This document shows, in pieces, positions 7,226-16,310 of a stretch of DNA of 52,174 nt. The translations under genes and the position numbers were made by a program. A model generated the notes under the pieces. The model was given only the letters and a program-made list of their open reading frames with translations. It ran no database searches and had not been told where the DNA came from. The stretch lies in NCBI GenBank assembly GCA_023428025.1, contig JAEYZN010000018.1:1-52174 (forward strand). The letters run 5' to 3'. The DNA comes from Bacillota bacterium. GTDB taxonomy: Bacteria > Bacillota > Clostridia > Christensenellales > SZUA-584. How positions within the stretch are numbered: position 1 is the stretch's first letter; each line of letters opens with the position of its first letter.

Positions 7226-8209
7226 ATGAAATACTACCTGATAATGGACATCGGCGGCACAAAGACATCCACAGCGCTCTTCACGCAGGACGGGACGCTG
7301 GCGGACGACTACGTCTATACACGCGCTTCCAAAACCTTCAGCGGGGAAGACGCCGTTTATTATAACTCCAAGGGCGCTCTCGACCACATCGTGGAGAAGT
7401 TTGATGTGGACATGGACGACGTGCTCGGCATCGGCGTGGGGTGTCCGGGGCCGCTGGATACCAAGCGCGGCATCATCATCAACGCGCCGTTGATGCGTTG
7501 GTACGATTTCCCCTTGAGAGACAGGCTGTACAACGATTTTCACAAGACCATCGCCATCGACAACGACTGCAACCTGGGCGCGCTGGCGGAACAGCGCCGC
7601 GGCCTGGCGAAGGGTTTGCAGAATGTGATCTATATCACGGTGAGCACGGGCGTGGGCTCGGGCATCGTGCTGAACGGCCAGATCTATCACGGCAAGTCGG
7701 ACAGCGCGGGCGAGCTTGGGCATATGTCCATCGAAGAGGAAGGCAAGCTGTGCCCGTGCGGGAACAAGGGCTGCCTCGAGCTGTATTGCTCCGGCACGGC
7801 CATCAGGGAGATACTGGCGGAGGATGTGCGAAGAGGAATAAAAGCGCTGGTTTTCGAGCTGGCGGGCGGAGACGAAAGCAAGCTGGACGGCCGTCTTCTG
7901 GCGGAGGCGGCGGAGCGGGGAGACCGCTATTCCATTGATCTGTATAACAGGATCGGCAGAACGCTGGGTTTTGCCATCACGAACGTGTTCAATCTGTTTG
8001 ATCCCCACATGGTGGTGATCGGCGGCGGGGTATCCAAGAGCCACACGCATTTTCACGACGCGCTGCTCGGCACCGTCAAGCGCCGCTCCATCATCCATGT
8101 GGAAGACAGCCAGATCGCCTATTCGGAAATGTGCGACCGTGTGGTGCTGTACGGCGCATTTCATTTGATTAAAGAATTGGTAGAAAAAGGAGAAAATCAA
8201 TGCCATTAG
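7226..8209 (+). CDS. ROK family sugar kinase (glucokinase/fructokinase/allose kinase type)
   Basis: Unlike the three ROK repressors in this window, this 327-residue protein has no helix-turn-helix and keeps the kinase signature: MDIGGTKT at the N-terminus, GCPGPLD, the catalytic DNDCN, and GELGHMS with the zinc motif CPCGNKGC (about residues 180-187). It should phosphorylate a cytoplasmic hexose with ATP. ATG 7226 is preferred (GAGAG five bases upstream, and it puts the phosphate loop at the normal distance); ATG 7214 is an in-frame alternative. Its end overlaps the aldolase start by ten bases, indicating translational coupling. Sugar specificity within the ROK family is not readable from these motifs; fructose, glucose, mannose and allose are all possible. 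Confidence 0.87.
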   Translation: MKYYLIMDIGGTKTSTALFTQDGTLADDYVYTRASKTFSGEDAVYYNSKGALDHIVEKFDVDMDDVLGIGVGCPGPLDTKRGIIINAPLMRWYDFPLRDRLYNDFHKTIAIDNDCNLGALAEQRRGLAKGLQNVIYITVSTGVGSGIVLNGQIYHGKSDSAGELGHMSIEEEGKLCPCGNKGCLELYCSGTAIREILAEDVRRGIKALVFELAGGDESKLDGRLLAEAAERGDRYSIDLYNRIGRTLGFAITNVFNLFDPHMVVIGGGVSKSHTHFHDALLGTVKRRSIIHVEDSQIAYSEMCDRVVLYGAFHLIKELVEKGENQCH

Positions 8210-9054
8210 TGACACTCAAGCAGATTCTTAAAGGGACAAGGGAAAACGGCTATGCCGTGGGCGCGTTCAATTTCAACAGCTACGAAGACGCGCAGGGCAT
8301 CATCAACGGCGCGGTGGCCAAAAAGGCGCCGGTCATCATGATGGCCAGCATGGGCGCGGTGAAATACATCGGGCTGAAAACCACAGCCTACATGGTCAAG
8401 GGCATGGCGGAATCGGTGGACATCCCCGTGTGCCTGCATCTGGACCACGCGACGGATCACGACATGATCAAGGCGTGCATCAACGCGGGCTTCACGTCCG
8501 TCATGATCGACGCGTCGATGAAGAGCTTTGAGGAGAATATCAGCGACACCGCGGCCATCGTGGAATATGCCGCCAAATACGGCTGCTCCGTGGAAGCCGA
8601 GCTGGGCAAGGTGGGCGGCAAGGAAGAGAACGTGGTGGTGGACGAGCGCGAGGCGTCGTTTACCAACCCGGCGGATGTGCCGCGCTTTGTGAAGGAAACG
8701 GGGCTGGACGCGCTGGCGATTGCCATCGGCACGGTGCACGGCTTCTACAAGAGCGAGCCCAAGCTGGACTTCGACCGGCTGGCCGCCATCGCGAAGATCA
8801 CGGACGCGCCGCTGGTGCTGCACGGCGGAACGGGCGTGCCGGTGGACGACTTCAGGAGAGCCGTGAAGCTGGGCATGAGCAAGATCAACGTGGGCACCGA
8901 GCTTAAGGCCGCGTACGCGTCCTCGCTGCGCCAGGTGCTGGCGGAGAGGCCCAACGAGATCGATCCGCGCAAGTTCATGGGCGCCATCAAGGACAAGTGC
9001 AGCGAAGTGGTGCAGGGCAAGATCGAAGTTTTCGGCTCGGCCAACAGGGGATAA
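8200..9054 (+). CDS. Class II fructose-/tagatose-bisphosphate aldolase
   Basis: A zinc-dependent aldolase of 284 residues, the length of the GatY/KbaY and Bacillus FbaA group. All expected residues are present: Asp82 (general acid) and His83 in HLDHATDH, Glu134 in EAELG, His180 in GTVHGFY, His208 in LHGGTGVP, and the phosphate-binding KINVGTEL. It cleaves a ketohexose 1,6-bisphosphate to dihydroxyacetone phosphate and glyceraldehyde 3-phosphate. The motifs do not separate fructose- from tagatose-bisphosphate. It overlaps the kinase gene by ten bases and precedes the phosphofructokinase homologue by 15 bases, so the three form a phosphorylate-phosphorylate-cleave module. Confidence 0.88.
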   Translation: MPLVTLKQILKGTRENGYAVGAFNFNSYEDAQGIINGAVAKKAPVIMMASMGAVKYIGLKTTAYMVKGMAESVDIPVCLHLDHATDHDMIKACINAGFTSVMIDASMKSFEENISDTAAIVEYAAKYGCSVEAELGKVGGKEENVVVDEREASFTNPADVPRFVKETGLDALAIAIGTVHGFYKSEPKLDFDRLAAIAKITDAPLVLHGGTGVPVDDFRRAVKLGMSKINVGTELKAAYASSLRQVLAERPNEIDPRKFMGAIKDKCSEVVQGKIEVFGSANRG

Positions 9055-9069
9055 GCAGGGGAAACACGG

Positions 9070-10005
9070 ATGAAGATTGGCGTCATCACAAGCGGGGGCG
9101 ACTCGCCGGGCATGAACCCCTGCATCGCGGGCATTGTCAAGCACGCGCTGGCTTTGGGGCATGAGGTGTGCGCGTTTGAGTACGGCTTCGTCGGCGTGCG
9201 GGAAAATCGGGTGCGCCCACTGGGGCTGGAGGATGTGCATGGGATATACAAGCTGGGCGGAACGGTCATCAAAACCGGCCGCCTGCCCGAGCTGAAGGAG
9301 CCAGACGTTCAGCGGGAGCTGATAAAGGTGCTGCACGGAAACGGCATAAACGCGCTGATCGTGCTGGGCGGAGACGGTTCGTTCAAGGGGGCGGAGGTGC
9401 TGCACGCGTGCGATGCGTCCATCAGCTACATCGGCATTCCCTGCACCATCGACAACAACATCTACCGGAGCGATTACACGCTGGGCTTCGACACCGCGCT
9501 CAACAAGCAGATGGCGTACATCGACGACATCATGGACACGGCGCTGTCGCTGCCGGGCCGGGTGTTTTTCGTGGAAACGCTGGGCGCGTGGGACGGCTAC
9601 CTCGCGATGAGCTCGTCGCTGATGGGCATGGCGGACTACAGCGTGCTGGTGGAGCGGGACGTGACCGACGACCAGATCGCGGACATCGTGCGGGCGGAGC
9701 TGGCCCGGAAGCGGTTTTCGCTGATCACCTTTGCGGAAGGCACGTACAGGATGTTTGACACCGCGGAGTATGTGCGCAAAAAGCTGGGCTGCTCCATCAA
9801 GTGCAACCTGCTGGGGTATCAGCAGCGGGGAGGGGTGCCCACCGCAACGGAGCGGCTGCACGCGGCGGCGTTTGCGAAGTACGCCGTTCAGGCGGTGCAT
9901 GAAGGCATCACCAACAAATACATCGCCTGGCAGGGCGGCAAATATGTGTACGTCGATCTGAAAGAAGCGGTGAACAAAAAGACATTTGACTGGTATGAGC
10001 TGTAA
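9070..10005 (+). CDS. 6-phosphofructokinase family protein with altered active site
   Basis: The 311-residue protein has the PfkA fold. Seen motifs are GGDSPGMN at the N-terminus, GGDGS (100-104, the ATP-type glycine rather than the pyrophosphate-type Asp), TIDN (126-129) with the catalytic Asp128, Arg164, Glu223 and Arg253. Aligned by eye to E. coli PfkA, several fructose-6-phosphate contacts differ: Gly124 is Cys125, Asp129 is Asn130, Arg171 is Ala173, Arg243 is Lys244 and His249 is Tyr250. This suggests a sugar phosphate other than fructose 6-phosphate (tagatose 6-phosphate is one option) or changed kinetics. The ribosome site AGGGGAAAC lies just after the aldolase stop. The reaction call is family-based; the substrate is open. 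Confidence 0.82.
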   Translation: MKIGVITSGGDSPGMNPCIAGIVKHALALGHEVCAFEYGFVGVRENRVRPLGLEDVHGIYKLGGTVIKTGRLPELKEPDVQRELIKVLHGNGINALIVLGGDGSFKGAEVLHACDASISYIGIPCTIDNNIYRSDYTLGFDTALNKQMAYIDDIMDTALSLPGRVFFVETLGAWDGYLAMSSSLMGMADYSVLVERDVTDDQIADIVRAELARKRFSLITFAEGTYRMFDTAEYVRKKLGCSIKCNLLGYQQRGGVPTATERLHAAAFAKYAVQAVHEGITNKYIAWQGGKYVYVDLKEAVNKKTFDWYEL

Positions 10006-10066
10006 GGCCGGATGAGGATATCCGGATATCAGGACGGACAAAATTTCAAGCATAAAGGAGTCGGAT

Positions 10067-11002
10067 ATGGCTGAAGTATGGACAATGGGTGAAATGCTGG
10101 TGGAGATCATGCGGCCAAGGGCGGACATGGACCTGGACAAAACGGGCGAGTTTTTGGGCCCGTACCCGAGCGGCGCTCCGGCGATATTCATCGATACGGT
10201 GGCGCGCCTTGGGCACACGTCCGGCATTTTTGGCGGCGTGGGCCGGGACGATTTTGGCAAGAACCTGCTCGACAGGCTTAGGAAAGACGGCGTTGACGTG
10301 CGCTTTGTCAACGAGTCGGACGAGAACTCGACCGCAGTCGCCTTTGTCACGTATTTCGCGGACGGCTCCCGCCGGTTCATCTATCACATCGGCAACACGC
10401 CCGCCGTGCAGCCGAAGCCTTTTACGATGAGCGAGGTGGGGGCGGCGAAGTATTTCCATATCATGGGCTGCTCGCTGATGGCCAGCGACAGCTTCAAGGA
10501 CAAGATATTGGAGACCGCAAGGCTGTTCCTGGACAACGGCGCGAAGCTGTCGCTCGACCCGAACATCCGGCTGGAGCTGCTCGGCAGCCGCACTGTCGAC
10601 GAGGTGCTGGGCGGGTTGCTGTCCCGTTGCTCCGTGGTGATGCCCGGCGTGGAGGAACTCAAGATGCTGACGGGCAAGGACACGGTGGAGGACGGCATCA
10701 AGGCGCTGTTTGCGTATGAGGCCATGGAAGTGGTGGCGCTCAAGAAGGGGAGCAAGGGCTGCACGCTCTACGGCCGCAATGAAAAGGTGGACGTGGATGC
10801 GTACAAGATCGTTCAGGTGGACCCCACGGGCGCGGGCGACTGCTTCGACGGCGCGCTGCTTTGCGGCTTGCTCGAAGGAAAGTCTCTGCGCGACGCGGGC
10901 AGAATGGCATCGGCGGCGGGCGCGCTGGGCGCGATGAAACAGGGACCGATGGAGGGCGATATCAGCCCCGAGACGATCGCCGCCATGATGAAAAACGACT
11001 GA
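10067..11002 (+). CDS. PfkB family carbohydrate kinase
   Basis: A 311-residue ribokinase-fold kinase. The N-terminal sugar-binding motif is PSGAPAIFIDTVARLG (about residues 35-50), and the C-terminal PfkB signature is DPTGAGDCFDGALLCG (about 250-265) with the catalytic Asp in GAGD. Family members phosphorylate hexoses, pentoses or 2-keto-3-deoxy sugars at the terminal hydroxyl. AAAGGAG lies seven bases before the ATG. It follows the phosphofructokinase homologue and precedes the DUF4432 gene by 15 bases. With a ROK kinase and a PFK homologue in the same operon, the three kinases probably act on different sugars or sequential intermediates. Confidence 0.85.
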   Translation: MAEVWTMGEMLVEIMRPRADMDLDKTGEFLGPYPSGAPAIFIDTVARLGHTSGIFGGVGRDDFGKNLLDRLRKDGVDVRFVNESDENSTAVAFVTYFADGSRRFIYHIGNTPAVQPKPFTMSEVGAAKYFHIMGCSLMASDSFKDKILETARLFLDNGAKLSLDPNIRLELLGSRTVDEVLGGLLSRCSVVMPGVEELKMLTGKDTVEDGIKALFAYEAMEVVALKKGSKGCTLYGRNEKVDVDAYKIVQVDPTGAGDCFDGALLCGLLEGKSLRDAGRMASAAGALGAMKQGPMEGDISPETIAAMMKND

Positions 11003-11017
11003 CGGAAGGAAACGGTT

Positions 11018-12070
11018 ATGGCAAAGCTGTTCGGAAATGACCTTACTAAAAGCGCCCTGATGAAAAGAGTCGGGGATATCTCGCAGGTGGCGGGAGCGCG
11101 CACCTATACGCTGCGCGAAGGCCGCGGTGACGGCGTGAAGGCCGTGGACGTGCGCACGCAGGCGCTCAATTTCACAGTGCTGATGGACAGGGGCATGGAC
11201 ATCGCCTGGGCGGATTACAAGGGCATTCCGCTCGCGTATATTTCCAGCACCGGCGTATGCGCACCCGCCCTGTTTGAGGAGTCGGGCACGGGCTTTTTGC
11301 GCAATTTTACGGCGGGCCTGCTGACGACCTGCGGCCTCACCAGCTTTGGCGCGCCGTGCAGGGACGCGGGCGAGGAGCTGGGGCTTCACGGACGCGTCAG
11401 CAACATACCCGCGGAGAACGAGTCCGTATACGCGGAGTGGGAAGGCGACGACTACGTGATGCGGATACGCGGCAAGGTGAGGCAGAGCCGCGTTTTCGGC
11501 GAGAACATCACCCTGACGCGGGAGATCGAGACGCGGCTGTTGAGCGACAGCCTGATTATCCGCGATACCGTGGAAAACTGCGGCTTTTCCGTGCAGCCGC
11601 TCATGCTGCTGTATCATTTCAACTTCGGTTATCCGATCGTAGATAAGGACACGGTGCTGGTGCGGTCCAAAGCGAAGAGGGTCAAAGCGCGGGATGAAGA
11701 GGCGAAAAAGGGAATCGAAGCCTTCAATGTGTTCAGCGACCCGGTTCCGGATTATAAGGAGCAGGTTTTCTATCACGACATGGAGCCGGACGAAAACGGG
11801 CTTGTGACGGCGTGCCTGTTCAACAAGAATCTCGGCGAAGCGGGCCTTGGCGCTTACGTGCGGTTCAACAAGAACGAGCTTCCCTGGTTATGCGAATGGA
11901 AGCAGATGGGGGAGGGCGAATATGTGGTGGGCCTGGAGCCCAGCACGGGCTATCCCGAAGGCCGCGCTCAGGCCCGGAAAGACGGCCAGATCATATTCCT
12001 GAAGCCGGGGGAAAAGAAAGACATACAGATCGAAATCGGTGTTGTCGATGACGTTGATCGGCTGAAATGA
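11018..12070 (+). CDS. DUF4432 family protein (aldose 1-epimerase-like)
   Basis: A 350-residue cytoplasmic protein of the galactose-mutarotase-like beta-sandwich superfamily, recognised as DUF4432. Visible family features are MDRGMDIAWADYKG (about residues 59-72), GLHGRVSN (about 122-129) with a candidate catalytic His, and VGLEPSTGYPEGR (about 308-320). Proteins of this family are predicted to bind sugars, and some may act as sugar epimerases or mutarotases; no reaction can be assigned here. It is the last gene of the kinase-aldolase operon, and a terminator follows at 12154-12185. Confidence 0.8.
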   Translation: MAKLFGNDLTKSALMKRVGDISQVAGARTYTLREGRGDGVKAVDVRTQALNFTVLMDRGMDIAWADYKGIPLAYISSTGVCAPALFEESGTGFLRNFTAGLLTTCGLTSFGAPCRDAGEELGLHGRVSNIPAENESVYAEWEGDDYVMRIRGKVRQSRVFGENITLTREIETRLLSDSLIIRDTVENCGFSVQPLMLLYHFNFGYPIVDKDTVLVRSKAKRVKARDEEAKKGIEAFNVFSDPVPDYKEQVFYHDMEPDENGLVTACLFNKNLGEAGLGAYVRFNKNELPWLCEWKQMGEGEYVVGLEPSTGYPEGRAQARKDGQIIFLKPGEKKDIQIEIGVVDDVDRLK

Positions 12071-12153
12071 TAACAATTCCTCCTCCTTTGCTGCTTATCG
12101 TTTTTGAGGCCTGTACGCCGGGCCGGTTTTGATGGAGCAGCAGAAAACAAAGG

Positions 12154-12185
12154 CGCGCAGTTGAAAAACGGCGCGTTTTTGTTTT
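12154..12185 (+). terminator. Rho-independent terminator after the DUF4432 gene
   Basis: CGCGC at 12154-12158 pairs with GCGCG at 12171-12175, followed by TTTTTGTTTT. A second local hairpin, AAAAACG/CGTTTTT, overlaps it. The rest of 12071-12348 shows no gene. Confidence 0.7.
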
Positions 12186-12348
12186 GTATAAGCCAATTTC
12201 ATCCACTGCCGTAATCCCCGTTCTTTCCTGGATGACAAAAGCGACTGATTTACAAGCGGGCCCGCGGCATGGTATTGTGATACAGTTAAGAAGACGCTGG
12301 CGGCCTAAAAGCCGCAGCCTGAGCCCAATAACCGAAGGAGCCTTGGAA

Positions 12349-14144
12349 TTGATCCTGTATTCTGCCGCCGGAATCTCAAAAAGCTACAGCGAAAAACCGC
12401 TGCTGAACGATGTGTCCCTCTATATCAACGAAGGGGACCGAATCGGCATCGTCGGGATAAACGGTACGGGCAAGTCGACACTTTTGAAGATCATCGCCGG
12501 GGTGGAAACGCCGGATGCGGGCGCGGTGTCAAAAGCCGCGGGCCTGAGAGTGGGCTATCTGCCCCAAAACCCTGTGTTCAAAGAGAATGTGACGGTGCTG
12601 GAGCAGGCGTTTGAAGGCGTATCGGAAGAGGTCAGAGAGCTGCAGGAGCACGAAGCGAAGGCCATACTGACAAAGCTGGGTATCACCGACTTTGACAGAA
12701 GGGTCGAGCTGCTGTCCGGCGGAGAGAAAAAACGCGTCAGCATCGCGAGCGCGTTGATCCGCCCCAGCGACCTGCTCATTCTGGATGAGCCGACCAACCA
12801 TATCGACAATGAGACGGTGGGCTGGCTGGAAAAGTATCTGTCAAAATACACGGGCGCGCTGCTGATGGTGACGCACGACCGGTATTTTCTTGACCGTATC
12901 ACCAACAGGATCGTCGAGCTCGACCGCGGCGCGCTTTACAGCTACGACGCGAACTACTCGAAGTTTCTGGAACTGAAGGCGCAGCGCGAAGAGATGGCCG
13001 CCGGGTCTGAGCGCAAGCGCAGAAGCTTTTTAAAGCGTGAGCTCGAATGGATCAGCGCGGGGCAAGGGGGCGCGGAACCAAGAGCAAAGCACGCATCGAG
13101 CGCTATGAAACCGTGAAGGGTATGGAAGGCCCGGCTGCTGCCAGAAAGCTGGAGATGAGCTCCGTCACCACGCGCCTTGGCAACAAGACGGTGCACCTGA
13201 ACCGCATTTCAAAGAGCTTTGACGGCCGGACGGTGATCAGGGACTTTGAATACATTCTGCTGCGCGACGACCGCATCGGCGTCATCGGCAAGAACGGATG
13301 CGGGAAATCCACGCTGCTCAAGATGATATGCAAGGAGCTGGCACCGGACAGCGGCACGGTCGAGAACGGCGATACGGTGAAGATCGGCTACTTTTCTCAG
13401 GAAAACGAGCACATGAACACGTCGGCGCGCGTGCTGGATTACATCCGGGATATTGCCGAGAATATCGAGACGGTGGACGGCGTGCTGACCGCCGCGCAGA
13501 TGCTGGAAAGGTTTCTGTTTCCGCCGGACCAGCTTTGGACGCCCATCGACCGCCTGTCCGGCGGCGAGAAGCGGCGGCTGTATCTTCTCAGCGTCCTCAT
13601 GCAGGCCCCCAATATTCTGCTGCTGGACGAACCGACAAACGATCTGGATATCATGACGCTGATGATACTGGAGGATTATCTGGCGGGCTTTAACGGCGCT
13701 GTGGTTGCGGTATCGCACGACCGGTACTTTCTCGACAAGGTGGCGGACAAGGTCTTCGCGTTTGAGGAAGACGGCGTTTTGAAGCAATACCTCGGCGGCT
13801 ATTCAAGCTATATGCGGCAAAAAGAAAGCGCCGGGGTTCAGGAGCCGAAGCCGCCGTCCAAAACAGCTGAGCCTCCCCGCGCGGCGGCGAGAGACAGCGC
13901 GCCCAAAAAGGCGCGGTTCAGCTACAAGGAGCAGCAGGAGTACGCCGTCATCGACGATGTGATCGCTGAACTGGAGCAACAGCTTGAAGCGGTCAAAGCG
14001 GAGAAGGAGACGGAAGCCAGCAACTATGTCCGTCTGGAGGAGCTGCTCATAAAAGAAGGCGAGCTGGAGGCGCAGCTGCACGAAAAGATGGAACGGTGGC
14101 TGTATCTCAACGAAATCGCGGCGCGCATTCAGGCGCAGAAATAA
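12349..14144 (+). pseudogene. ABC-F family ATPase (Uup/YfmR-like), interrupted by a frameshift near 13057
   Basis: This should be one cytoplasmic ABC-F protein, a translation factor acting on stalled ribosomes in characterised relatives. The first frame gives domain 1 (Walker A GINGTGKST, signature LSGGEKKR, LILDEPTNHID) and runs to LEWIS before leaving homology. The second frame resumes at RGARGRGTKSKARIERY, the conserved linker, then domain 2 (GKNGCGKST, LSGGEKRR, LLLDEPTNDLD) and a Lys/Glu-rich coiled coil to 14144. Inserting one base at about 13055-13058 joins the frames exactly, so one base is missing. The start TTG 12349 is chosen because GAAGGAG lies eight bases before it. It may be a real inactivating deletion or an assembly error; the rest of both frames is intact, which favours error or a very recent mutation. 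Confidence 0.8.
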
Positions 14145-14156
14145 GGAAAGCGGCAG

Positions 14157-14600
14157 ATGAAGATATTGGTGGACGCCGACGCGTGTCCCGTCAAAGAGAT
14201 CATCGTGAATATGGCGAAGCGCAAAGACCTCCCGGTGTTGATGATCATGGATACGAGCCATGAATACAATGACGGCTACAGCACGACCGTCACGGTCGAC
14301 AAGGCCAGGGACAGCGCGGACATGGCGCTGGTCAACATGGTGGACAGCGGGGACGTGGTCGTGACGCAGGACTACGGGCTGGCCGCGATGGCGCTGAGCA
14401 AATCCGCGAAGGTATTGAACCAGAACGGGCTGGTTTACACGAACGGGAATATCGACCAGCTGCTGATGGACAGGCATATGGGGCAGAAGATACGCCGGGG
14501 CGGCGGCAGAACAAAAGGCCCGCGCAAACGGACCCGTGACGACGACGCCCGTTTCATCCGGTCGTTTGAAAGCATGCTCGGGCAGCATATAAGCGATTAA
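14157..14600 (+). CDS. UPF0178 family protein (YaiI/YqxD-like, DUF188)
   Basis: A 147-residue protein of the widely conserved UPF0178 group. The N-terminus MKILVDADACPVK carries the family hallmark, and SADMALVNMV plus GDVVVTQDYGLA (about residues 65-82) supply further conserved Asp residues in a PIN-like nuclease arrangement. Biochemical function is unknown; a metal-dependent nuclease is inferred from the fold family only. It starts 12 bases after the ABC-F stop with GGAAAG as ribosome site, so both are probably cotranscribed. A terminator follows at 14617-14644. Confidence 0.88.
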   Translation: MKILVDADACPVKEIIVNMAKRKDLPVLMIMDTSHEYNDGYSTTVTVDKARDSADMALVNMVDSGDVVVTQDYGLAAMALSKSAKVLNQNGLVYTNGNIDQLLMDRHMGQKIRRGGGRTKGPRKRTRDDDARFIRSFESMLGQHISD

Positions 14601-14616
14601 AGCATTTTGTATAATG

Positions 14617-14644
14617 GCGCCGGGCGGGAGTTGGGCGCTTTTTA
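14617..14644 (+). terminator. Rho-independent terminator after the UPF0178 gene
   Basis: GCGCC at 14617-14621 pairs with GGCGC at 14634-14638, followed by TTTTT. The 12-base loop is G-rich. Confidence 0.6.
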
Positions 14645-14786
14645 TGTGGCTGCGAATCATCCATGATCAGCCAATAGGAATGCGTTTTGTGGTATGATAA
14701 AATAAACGGGCTCGGCAGAAAGGGATGAAGCGTTCTGTGAGACCCGTTATCGACGGGCTTATGAACGGGTATAGCGCGGGTGTCTA

Positions 14787-14815
14787 TTTACATAGGACGA
14801 AACCAAACGTATAAT
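14787..14815 (+). promoter_or_regulatory. Sigma-A promoter of the ubiD-ubiA-ubiX operon
   Basis: TTTACA at 14787-14792 and a perfect TATAAT at 14810-14815 are separated by 17 bases. The leader to the ATG at 14865 would be about 43 bases. A TTGACA at 14838-14843 is too close to the start codon to serve this gene. Confidence 0.7.
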
Positions 14816-14864
14816 TCAAACAATAAAGGTTATCGTTATTGACAACATATTAGAGGATGGGACC

Positions 14865-16310
14865 ATGGCATATAAGGACTTGCAGGACTTTATCGATACA
14901 TTGGAGAGCAAGAAGCTCCTGAAAAGAATAACGGCACAGGTGGACAGCCATCTGGAGATCACGGAGATCGCCGACAGGGTGGTGAAGCGCGGCGGCCCCG
15001 CGCTGCTGTTTGAAAACGTGAAGGGATCGCATTACCCGGTGCTCATCAATGCGTTCGGCAGCTACGAGCGGCTCAACCTCGCGCTGGAGGTCGGCCATAT
15101 CAACGAGCTGGCGGGCGTCATCAGCGATTTTATGGACATGTCCAGCTATCTCGGGCTGATGAACAAGATCAAGGCGCTGCCCAAGCTGACACGGCTGACC
15201 TCCGTTTTCCCGCGCAAGGTGACGCACGCGGCGTGCCAGGAGGTTGTGGAAGAACCCGACCTTGACAAGCTGCCCATACTGCAGTGCTGGCCGGAGGACG
15301 GCGGCCGGTTTCTGACGCTGCCGCTCGTGATCACCAAGGACCCGGAAAACGGTATGCAGAACATGGGCATGTACCGGCTTCAGGTGTATGACAAAAACAC
15401 CACCGGCATGCACTGGCACCTGCACAAGGATGGCCGGGAGATCTATGAGAAGTATAAGAAGCTGGGCCGGCGGATGCCGGTGTCCGTGGCGCTCGGCGGC
15501 GACCCCGCCACCATCTATTCGGCCACCGCGCCGCTCCCTAAGGAGATCAATGAGCTGATGTTCGCCGGTTTTATCCGTAAATCCGCGCCGGAGATCGTCA
15601 AGTGCAAAACCAACGATATCTACGTGCCCGCCAACGCCGAGTTCGTGCTGGAGGGTTACGTGGATTTGGACGAGCTGCGTGAGGAAGGGCCGTTCGGCGA
15701 CCATACCGGGTATTATTCGCTGAAGGACATGTATCCCGTATTCCACATCACGTGCCTGACGAGGAAGAAGAACCCTGTTTATAACGCCACCATCGTGGGC
15801 AAGCCGCCGATGGAGGACTGCTACCTCGGCAAGGCCACGGAGCGTATATTCCTGCCGCTGCTGAAAATACAGTGTCCTGAAATTATCGACATGAATTTTC
15901 CGCTGGAGGGCGTGTTCCACAACTGCGTGATCGTCTCCATCAAAAAGCGCTTCCCCGGCCACGCCAAGAAGGTGATGCACAGCCTGTGGGGCATCGGGCA
16001 GATGATGTATACCAAGATGATCATCGTGGTGGACGAGACCATAAACCCGCACGATATATCGACGGTGGCGTGGAAGGTGTTCAACAACATCGACGCCGCC
16101 CGCGATGTGGTGATCGTGGAAGGGCCGCTGGACGCGCTGGACCACGCGTCGCCGATGGCGCATTACGGCCACAAGATGGGCATCGACGCCACGAAGAAGT
16201 GGGCATCCGAGGGGCACCAGCGTGAATGGCCGGGCGATATTGAAATGGACGCGGACACCAAGGCGAAGGTGGATTTAAGATGGGCTGAATATGGTATTGA
16301 AAAAGATTAA
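14865..16310 (+). CDS. UbiD family decarboxylase
   Basis: A 481-residue prenylated-FMN-dependent (de)carboxylase. The UbiD signature EGPFGDHTGYYS (about residues 271-282) supplies conserved acidic residues, with the Arg-rich cofactor region and DLDKLPILQCWPEDGG upstream typical of the family. The cofactor would be made by the UbiX-type enzyme encoded two genes downstream. The next gene is a UbiA prenyltransferase, so the likely substrate is an aromatic acid in quinone assembly. In organisms with the futalosine menaquinone pathway, UbiD/UbiA/UbiX homologues are the recognised candidates for the late steps from 1,4-dihydroxy-6-naphthoate. Here the substrate is inferred from context only. The UbiA gene start overlaps its last 20 bases. 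Confidence 0.9.
   Translation: MAYKDLQDFIDTLESKKLLKRITAQVDSHLEITEIADRVVKRGGPALLFENVKGSHYPVLINAFGSYERLNLALEVGHINELAGVISDFMDMSSYLGLMNKIKALPKLTRLTSVFPRKVTHAACQEVVEEPDLDKLPILQCWPEDGGRFLTLPLVITKDPENGMQNMGMYRLQVYDKNTTGMHWHLHKDGREIYEKYKKLGRRMPVSVALGGDPATIYSATAPLPKEINELMFAGFIRKSAPEIVKCKTNDIYVPANAEFVLEGYVDLDELREEGPFGDHTGYYSLKDMYPVFHITCLTRKKNPVYNATIVGKPPMEDCYLGKATERIFLPLLKIQCPEIIDMNFPLEGVFHNCVIVSIKKRFPGHAKKVMHSLWGIGQMMYTKMIIVVDETINPHDISTVAWKVFNNIDAARDVVIVEGPLDALDHASPMAHYGHKMGIDATKKWASEGHQREWPGDIEMDADTKAKVDLRWAEYGIEKD

Noticed and set aside
8206..10380. Very long antisense reading frame opposite the aldolase and phosphofructokinase genes
   Set aside because: It lies fully opposite two genes with intact catalytic motifs, has no ribosome site, and its translation is His/Arg/Val/Leu-rich low-complexity of the kind produced by the complement of GC-rich coding sequence.
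13000..13116. Programmed -1 frameshifting in the ABC-F gene
   Set aside because: No slippery heptamer lies in the possible window; the T-rich site at 13024-13033 is followed by a stop in the shifted frame. ABC-F proteins are not known to use frameshifting.
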